Source: Niabella ginsenosidivorans | Lineage (GTDB): Bacteria > Bacteroidota > Bacteroidia > Chitinophagales > Chitinophagaceae | Reading direction: 5' to 3' | NCBI RefSeq assembly: GCF_001654455.1 | Contig: NZ_CP015772.1 | Coordinates: 3,472,001-3,536,000, forward strand | Length of the DNA stretch: 64,000 bases | Part shown: piece by piece, positions 59,538 to 64,000 of the stretch | Layout: the number at the start of each line of letters is the position of its first letter | Position numbering within the stretch: the stretch's first letter is position 1 | Made by a program: the position numbers and the translations under genes | The notes under the pieces: model-generated | What the model was told of the DNA's origin: nothing | Database searches by the model: none | The model's input: only the letters and a program-made list of their open reading frames with translations

Positions 59538-60119
59538 TTAGAATTGCACGGTAGGCGCTTTATCTGCACCGGGATCCGCTTTAAACCCTTCCTTGGCATG
59601 GAAGCCAAAAAGACCACCCAGTATGTTCATAGGAAATGAACGCACTTTTGTGTTATAGGCCTGTACTGCCTGGTTAAAAGAGAGGCGCTTGGCCCGGATA
59701 TCATTTTCAATGCCTTCCAACTGGCCCTGCAATTGCTGAAAATTCTGAGTGGCCTTCAGATCAGGATAATTTTCCACAACAGCCAGCAGCCTGCTTAACG
59801 CGCTGCTCATTTCTCCCTGCGCTGCCTGGAATTTGGCCATATTTTCAGGGGTCAACTGATCTGCATTAATATTTACTGATGTTGCTTTTGCCCGGGCATT
59901 GATCACATCAGTCAATGTTTTCTGTTCAAAATTAGCAGCCCCTTTTACGGTATTTACCAGGTTGCCTACCAGGTCATTTCTTCGCTGATATTCTGCCTGT
60001 ACATTATTCCAGGCGTTGTTTACATTTTCCTGTTCTTTTACAAGGCCATTGTAGCCGCGGCATCCCATAAAGCCCACAATGACCAAAAGAATAACAACAA
60101 TTAAAGTAACTCCTTTCAT
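59538..60119 (-). CDS. LemA family protein (first copy)
   Basis: A 193-residue protein with an N-terminal membrane helix (VTLIVVILLVIVGFMGC) and the LemA core: NNAWNNVQAEYQRRNDLVGN, TLTDVINARAKAT and FNQAVQAYNTKVRSFPMNIL, ending KADPGADKAPTVQF. A cysteine follows the hydrophobic stretch, but the surrounding sequence is not a good lipobox. It is the first gene of the LemA/LemA/TPM/TPM operon. The next gene upstream, a small lipoprotein, is more than 130 bases away. Confidence 0.9.
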   Translation of the reverse strand: MKGVTLIVVILLVIVGFMGCRGYNGLVKEQENVNNAWNNVQAEYQRRNDLVGNLVNTVKGAANFEQKTLTDVINARAKATSVNINADQLTPENMAKFQAAQGEMSSALSRLLAVVENYPDLKATQNFQQLQGQLEGIENDIRAKRLSFNQAVQAYNTKVRSFPMNILGGLFGFHAKEGFKADPGADKAPTVQF

Positions 60120-60251
60120 ATCTTTCGTTTTAGGGTTTTTGATAAATCAAATTTATAATAAAAATCACACTAAGCTGTTAATATCTTTCCCTGCCGGAGG
60201 GGCTTGTCGGTAAGTGCACCAAAAACAGCGGTAAAAACCGGCTTCCTAACC

Positions 60252-60722
60252 TTATGGCTGTATTTTCAGCAATACTTTTTTATCCAGGAACCACAACATT
60301 CCCTTATCCCTGGTACCTAAAAAGATATCAGGAGTGCCTTTATAGTCCGGCTTGCTGAAATGCAATTCTGCATGCTGTGCGCTATCCAGCCAGGGAAAAT
60401 CAAACTGTTCCCTGGAATAATTTCCTTTTGGGAAGCCTGCATTCATATATGCCGTCAGTATAGCTGCATATGTTTTCTCATCATAAAACAATACTGCTTC
60501 GAGGCCTTCTGTGGTCTGCCCGTTCCATTTAAAAACAGCACCGGTGGTCGGATATTTTTTCAGGTCGATCAACTGTGCAAGCCTGGCCGTATCTTCAGAA
60601 ATGGCCATGCCTGTTCTTATTGATAACGCCGGAGGCGCTGCTTTAGCTTCTGTTTGCTTTGTGCTATTATTACAGGCTGTTATAATAATCGCTCCAAAAA
60701 TGCACAGGATCATTCTGTTCAT
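60252..60722 (-). CDS. Small lipoprotein of unknown function
   Basis: A 156-residue lipoprotein. The signal peptide MNRMILCIFGAIIITAC ends in a lipobox; an alternative start is the methionine at residue 4. The mature part has RLAQLIDLKKYPTTGAVFKW, GLEAVLFYDEKTYAAILTAY and ends FLGTRDKGMLWFLDKKVLLK. No family is recognised. It is transcribed on the same strand as its neighbours, but with spacers of 60 and 130 bases. Confidence 0.7.
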   Translation of the reverse strand: MNRMILCIFGAIIITACNNSTKQTEAKAAPPALSIRTGMAISEDTARLAQLIDLKKYPTTGAVFKWNGQTTEGLEAVLFYDEKTYAAILTAYMNAGFPKGNYSREQFDFPWLDSAQHAELHFSKPDYKGTPDIFLGTRDKGMLWFLDKKVLLKIQP

Positions 60723-60782
60723 AAAAGACTATTTTATTGTTCTCCGTTTTACGGAAGCCTCCGGATAGGAAAAAGGGACCTT

Positions 60783-61157
60783 TTACAGTAAAAGCAATAC
60801 CCTGGGAATAAAAATGATCAGTCCCGCAATCAATGCTCCTGCAGAAACAATCAATACTGCGGCAGCAGACAGGTCTTTGATTATTTTAATAGTTGCCCTT
60901 TTTTCCGGCGATACAAAGTCGCAAAGTTTCTCTATAGCCGTATTTACCAGTTCCGTTGCCATTACGGCAGCAATGCAAAGCACTATGACCAGCAGCTCTG
61001 AACCGGAAACTTTTAATACGATGCCCAAAAGCAATGCAAAAAAAGCAGCCACAAGATGAACCCTGAAGTTTTGTTCAGACTGTATCACGGCCTTCAGACC
61101 ACTAAAGGCATAGCTGAAACTTTTCACCAGCTTTTTTATTGAAAAGGAATTGTTCAT
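60783..61157 (-). CDS. dgkA: Diacylglycerol kinase family protein
   Basis: A 124-residue membrane protein from the ATG at 61157; longer starts add residues without membrane or family character. Three helices are present, with the DgkA core FSGLKAVIQSEQNFRVHL (E-x-N-F pattern at about 30-34) and the active-site segment ATELVNTAIEKLCDFVSPEK. In Bacteroidota such proteins phosphorylate diacylglycerol or undecaprenol at the inner membrane and feed lipid-carrier recycling. The length is typical. Confidence 0.88.
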   Translation of the reverse strand: MNNSFSIKKLVKSFSYAFSGLKAVIQSEQNFRVHLVAAFFALLLGIVLKVSGSELLVIVLCIAAVMATELVNTAIEKLCDFVSPEKRATIKIIKDLSAAAVLIVSAGALIAGLIIFIPRVLLLL

Positions 61158-61473
61158 AAATAATAGCAAAGCTACATTAAATGAAACAGACATTTCAGTA
61201 ACCGTACACATATTGCATGTGCCAAAATGAGCCATGAATGCACAAAGGAACGGCGCTAATTAAAAAACATTCCCGAAAAGCCGGGGCGGATCTATTTCCA
61301 GAAAACTCTATTTTATTTTTAAAAATTTCCCGCAGACAACGCTCCTGCCTGCGAGGCAGTGAATTTCGCAGAAGGGGTGTCTTTTAGCAAGCGTTCTTTG
61401 GTCTGCTTTGTAATACTGGTCGGATACCGTCTATATAACTTATACAGCTGTTCTGCAGATCAAACCACACAAG
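61158..61473. other. Intergenic region with repeat-like sequence
   Basis: About 315 bases. At 61327-61375 the sequence CCCGCAGACAACGCTCCTGC-CTGCGAGGCAG...CGCAGAAGG is related to the nested hairpin region at 41317-41383. Nothing else is recognised. Confidence 0.45.
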
Positions 61474-62295
61474 CTATTGCTTCTTACTGCCCGTTTTTTC
61501 AGCAGCTTTTTTCTTTTCTTCCGTTTCCTTCTTCTTTGCTTCCTCTTCCAGCGCCAGCCCCAATGCCGTCATGGCGCACTTCCTGCAACCCAGCGCTGCC
61601 CCGCCTTCCAGCGCTTTTTTTGCCATTTTGCTATCACCTATAGCAGCATAATAACCTCCCAGAACAGCATAACCGTTCACAGCCCCTAACCGAATTGCCC
61701 TGTTGATACTATTCATGATCTCCGGGTTGGGTGCGCGCTTTTTTACAATAGTCTTCCCGGAAAGTATTGCTTCAACGCCCACTTCATCCAGTATTCTTAA
61801 ACCGGAATAATCAAGACAGGCACGTGCCAGGCCGCTGTCACAAAGTGCTTTCATTGATCTTGTCATTGATGCAATTTCATCCTTAAAGGCCCGGCTGTTG
61901 TTTCCTTTCAATTGATAATACTGATACATCCACCCGGCCATCTGATCTGATTGAGCAGGCTCTGTTCTCCGGGTTATAATCGCTGTGTCTGGCTGCAACT
62001 CCCAAATAGAACCTTTTACCCACTGGGATGCGCCATAAAGCCGGTCGTCTTTTAAAACAAATTTAAAGATGCCTTTATCCGGGTATACGATTACAGTATC
62101 CTCTTTCTGGAAATAATCTTCTTCTTCCCAGCCTGCAATATCTACAATACCATTTCCATAAAACGTAAAATAATCATAAAGAGCGCTGTCTGATGTTGCT
62201 TTAAAATAGCCCAGCAGCTCGTTTGTAATTTTCTGTGAGTGCCCTTTTGCCGGAATGCTCCCAAGCAGCAGCCATATCATCAACAGCTTTTTCAT
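61474..62295 (-). CDS. Secreted protein with Sel1-like C-terminal part, function unknown
   Basis: A 273-residue exported protein from the ATG at 62295, which gives the signal peptide MKKLLMIWLLLGSIPAKGHS. The first 100 residues look like a lipocalin- or META-like beta domain (YFTFYGNGIVDIAGW, FKFVLKDDRLYG). The region 140-255 has helical repeats with GNGYAVLGGYYAAIGD-like and GGAALGCRKCAMTALG segments that resemble Sel1/TPR units. The tail is lysine/glutamate-rich. The longer frame to 62346 begins with a basic, non-hydrophobic stretch and is less likely. Confidence 0.65.
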   Translation of the reverse strand: MKKLLMIWLLLGSIPAKGHSQKITNELLGYFKATSDSALYDYFTFYGNGIVDIAGWEEEDYFQKEDTVIVYPDKGIFKFVLKDDRLYGASQWVKGSIWELQPDTAIITRRTEPAQSDQMAGWMYQYYQLKGNNSRAFKDEIASMTRSMKALCDSGLARACLDYSGLRILDEVGVEAILSGKTIVKKRAPNPEIMNSINRAIRLGAVNGYAVLGGYYAAIGDSKMAKKALEGGAALGCRKCAMTALGLALEEEAKKKETEEKKKAAEKTGSKKQ

Positions 62296-62458
62296 TTTGG
62301 GGATTACCGTAGTGGTCTTTGTGGTCTTGTTTATAAAATTTTCCATGGTTATTATAAATGAGCGCTAAAGATAATCAAAGAATATTTCAGGAAGTTTTTT
62401 CTTTAAAATCCCGCTGGCGGCGCTGAGTTTGCAGAAGGGTGCTCTTTCCACGGGCGCA

Positions 62459-62495
62459 AATAAAAAAGCATGAAGCCCTTTTGACTGCATGCTTT
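62459..62495 (-). terminator. Terminator of pgk
   Basis: On the minus strand, 25 bases after the pgk stop, AAAGCATG and CATGCTTT form an eight-pair stem followed by TTTTATTT. Confidence 0.75.
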
Positions 62496-62520
62496 AATTA
62501 TTTTCCGGATCTTTCCTTAA

Positions 62521-63717
62521 TTACTCCTGGATTGCAGCAATACCTGGTAAAACTTTTCCTTCAAAAAATTCCAGCATGGCGCCACCACCGGTAGAAACAT
62601 AGCTTACTTTATCAGCAAATCCGAATTTATTTACTGCTGATACGCTATCGCCGCCGCCGACCAGTGAGAAAGCACCGTTTTGCGTGGCTTCAGCAACCGC
62701 TTCCGCAATGGCTTTAGTGCCGGCCTGGAATTGAGCCATTTCAAAAACGCCCATAGGCCCATTCCATAAAATGGTTTTTGAGTTTTTGATGACGTTGCTG
62801 AACTGGGCCCTTGCCTCGCCGGCAATATCCAGCCCCATCCAGCCATCCGGAATATTATTGCTTAACGCTTCAGAAACATCTGCATCCTCAGCAAACCTGT
62901 CGGCAATAATGCTATCGCCGGGTAAATGGATATTGACACCTTTTATTTTTGCTTTTTCAAGAATTTCCCCGGCAGTATCCAAACGGTCTTCCTCGCAGAG
63001 GGAAGCGCCTATTTTGCCGCCCATTGCTTTATAGAATGTATACGCCATGCCGCCGCCAATGATAATGTCGGTTGCTTTTTCCATCAGGTTCTCAATGATC
63101 AGGATCTTATCGGAAACCTTTGCCCCGCCCAGGATGGCGGTAAAGGGTTTTTCACTTTGGTTCAATACCCTTTGCGCGCTGTTTACCTCATTTTCCATCA
63201 GCAGGCCGAACATCTTTTTATCTGCCGGGAAAAATTTTGCAATAACAGCGGTTGAAGCATGCGCACGATGCGCTGTTCCAAAGGCGTCGTTCACATATAC
63301 ATCGCCCAGCTTGCTTAATTTTTCGGCAAAAGCTTCATCACCTTTTTCCTCTTCTTTATAGAAGCGCAGGTTTTCCAACAGCAGCACTTCACCGGGGCGC
63401 AGCATATCTGCTGTTAAGTAAGCCTGCTCCCCTATACAATCATTGGCAAACAGTACCGTGGTACCACCTAATAACTCACTAAGATGGTTTACCAGGTGCT
63501 TTAAAGAGAATTTATCTTCCGGCCCGTTTTTAGGGCGGCCCAGATGGCTCATTAGAATTACTTTACCTCCATCTTTCAATATCTTTTGAATGGTAGGTAC
63601 TGCCGCTTTCATACGTGCGTCGGAAGTGATCTCCATCTTATCGTTCAGCGGCACATTGAAATCTACGCGTATCAGCGCTTTCTGGTCTTTGAAATTATGA
63701 TCTGAAAATTTTGACAT
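62521..63717 (-). CDS. pgk: Phosphoglycerate kinase
   Basis: A 398-residue glycolytic enzyme. The N-terminal domain has [13 protein letters not shown] and [14 protein letters not shown] with the substrate arginines, followed by [15 protein letters not shown]. The hinge and the C-terminal domain carry [22 protein letters not shown] and the nucleotide-binding [11 protein letters not shown] with the closing [10 protein letters not shown]. It transfers phosphate between 1,3-bisphosphoglycerate and ADP. It lies downstream of the GAPDH gene on the same strand, but a terminator lies between them. Confidence 0.97.
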   Translation of the reverse strand: MSKFSDHNFKDQKALIRVDFNVPLNDKMEITSDARMKAAVPTIQKILKDGGKVILMSHLGRPKNGPEDKFSLKHLVNHLSELLGGTTVLFANDCIGEQAYLTADMLRPGEVLLLENLRFYKEEEKGDEAFAEKLSKLGDVYVNDAFGTAHRAHASTAVIAKFFPADKKMFGLLMENEVNSAQRVLNQSEKPFTAILGGAKVSDKILIIENLMEKATDIIIGGGMAYTFYKAMGGKIGASLCEEDRLDTAGEILEKAKIKGVNIHLPGDSIIADRFAEDADVSEALSNNIPDGWMGLDIAGEARAQFSNVIKNSKTILWNGPMGVFEMAQFQAGTKAIAEAVAEATQNGAFSLVGGGDSVSAVNKFGFADKVSYVSTGGGAMLEFFEGKVLPGIAAIQE

Positions 63718-63863
63718 TATTAAAGAATTTGAGGTTTCAGATTTGAGTCCCGATGGCTATCGGGATGAGCTTGAATCAAATGGATGCCACATGCACAGCA
63801 GTACAACTGAGCGTAGCAACAAGGATGCCCTCTGTACTGCAGCCCGTCCAATAAAAAGAAAAA

Positions 63864-63882
63864 GCGGAACGAGGTGTTCCGC
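63864..63882 (-). terminator. Terminator of the GAPDH gene
   Basis: On the minus strand, GCGGAAC and GTTCCGC form a seven-pair stem around ACCTC, followed by TTTTTCTTTTT. It lies about 20 bases behind the GAPDH stop codon, so pgk probably has its own promoter. A second palindrome, CCCGAT-GGCT-ATCGGG, lies at about 63750-63766. Confidence 0.8.
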
Positions 63883-63902
63883 CTTAGTTCTTTATTACCG
63901 GA

Positions 63903-64000
63903 TTACTTGCTGATCAGTTTAGCAAAGTAGTCTACTGTACGTACCAGCTGAGATACGTAGCTCATTTCATTATCATACCAGGAAACAGTACGTACAATGT
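63903..64000 (-). CDS. gap: Glyceraldehyde-3-phosphate dehydrogenase, C-terminal end (partial)
   Basis: The window edge cuts this gene. The visible 32 codons end [20 protein letters not shown] and then FAKLISK with a stop at 63903-63905. The WYDNEMxY segment is the invariant C-terminal part of GAPDH that contacts the nicotinamide ring. It lies upstream of pgk on the same strand, the usual glycolytic pairing. Confidence 0.95.
   Translation of the reverse strand, partial: IVRTVSWYDNEMSYVSQLVRTVDYFAKLISK

Noticed and set aside
1-64000. CRISPR array, prophage or complete insertion sequence
   Set aside because: No regularly spaced identical repeats, no phage structural genes and no intact transposase or integrase were found on either strand.

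Overview
The window is a chromosomal segment from a member of the Bacteroidota, most likely the family Chitinophagaceae; genus is not resolved. Supporting signs are TAnnTTTG-type -7 promoter boxes, many secreted proteins whose signal peptides end in AQ, PorT-like outer-membrane barrels, TPR-containing histidine kinases paired with NarL-type regulators, a fused rhamnulose-phosphate aldolase/dehydrogenase, and a tmRNA whose tag reads GNNQYAMAA. The sequence mixes conserved housekeeping loci with accessory stretches that hold repeats and decaying genes.

Layout. 0.2-9.1 kb: L-rhamnose uptake and cleavage, an outer-membrane barrel, malate:quinone oxidoreductase, a hotdog thioesterase and HtpG. 9.1-10 kb: palindromes, a dispersed repeat and a VgrG-like fragment. 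10-16.1 kb: a tight five-gene run with overlapping ends, namely an ABC exporter, two glycosyltransferases, an alpha/alpha-toroid protein with a class II cyclase-like DTDDT motif, and a UbiA prenyltransferase. This run looks like an uncharacterised pathway for an exported, glycosylated isoprenoid or related lipid. 16-20.6 kb: a GH2 glycosidase and a HipA-like kinase/DUF3037 pair. 20.6-29.2 kb: a Crp/Fnr regulator with a palindromic operator in front of a YiaA/B membrane gene, a decayed barrel gene, MurB, an NAD(P)-binding protein, an MFS exporter, an AraC regulator, a DUF4126 protein and MnmD. 29.2-36.9 kb: a phosphoesterase/beta-propeller protein, tmRNA, and a two-component locus with two paralogous kinases, one of them frameshifted in a poly-A run.

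37-42.7 kb is the most degenerate part. It has small lipoproteins in several paralogous and truncated copies, unrecognised secreted proteins, a frameshifted gene remnant, and a ParE toxin gene split by a 254-bp MITE-like element with its target duplication still readable. 42.5-64 kb is again mostly core: antitoxin, RseP, Dxr, a GH3 protein, L21/L27, an H1-like protein, a PolX/PHP protein lacking the polymerase aspartates, an NtrY-like kinase, MazG, an esterase, a polysaccharide deacetylase, a LemA/LemA/TPM/TPM operon, diacylglycerol kinase, Pgk and the end of GAPDH.

Two families of dispersed repeats (about 125 bp and about 335 bp) sit between genes, the longer one as inverted copies 7.5 kb apart with a short third copy near 57.4 kb. 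No CRISPR array, tRNA, rRNA or complete insertion sequence was found.
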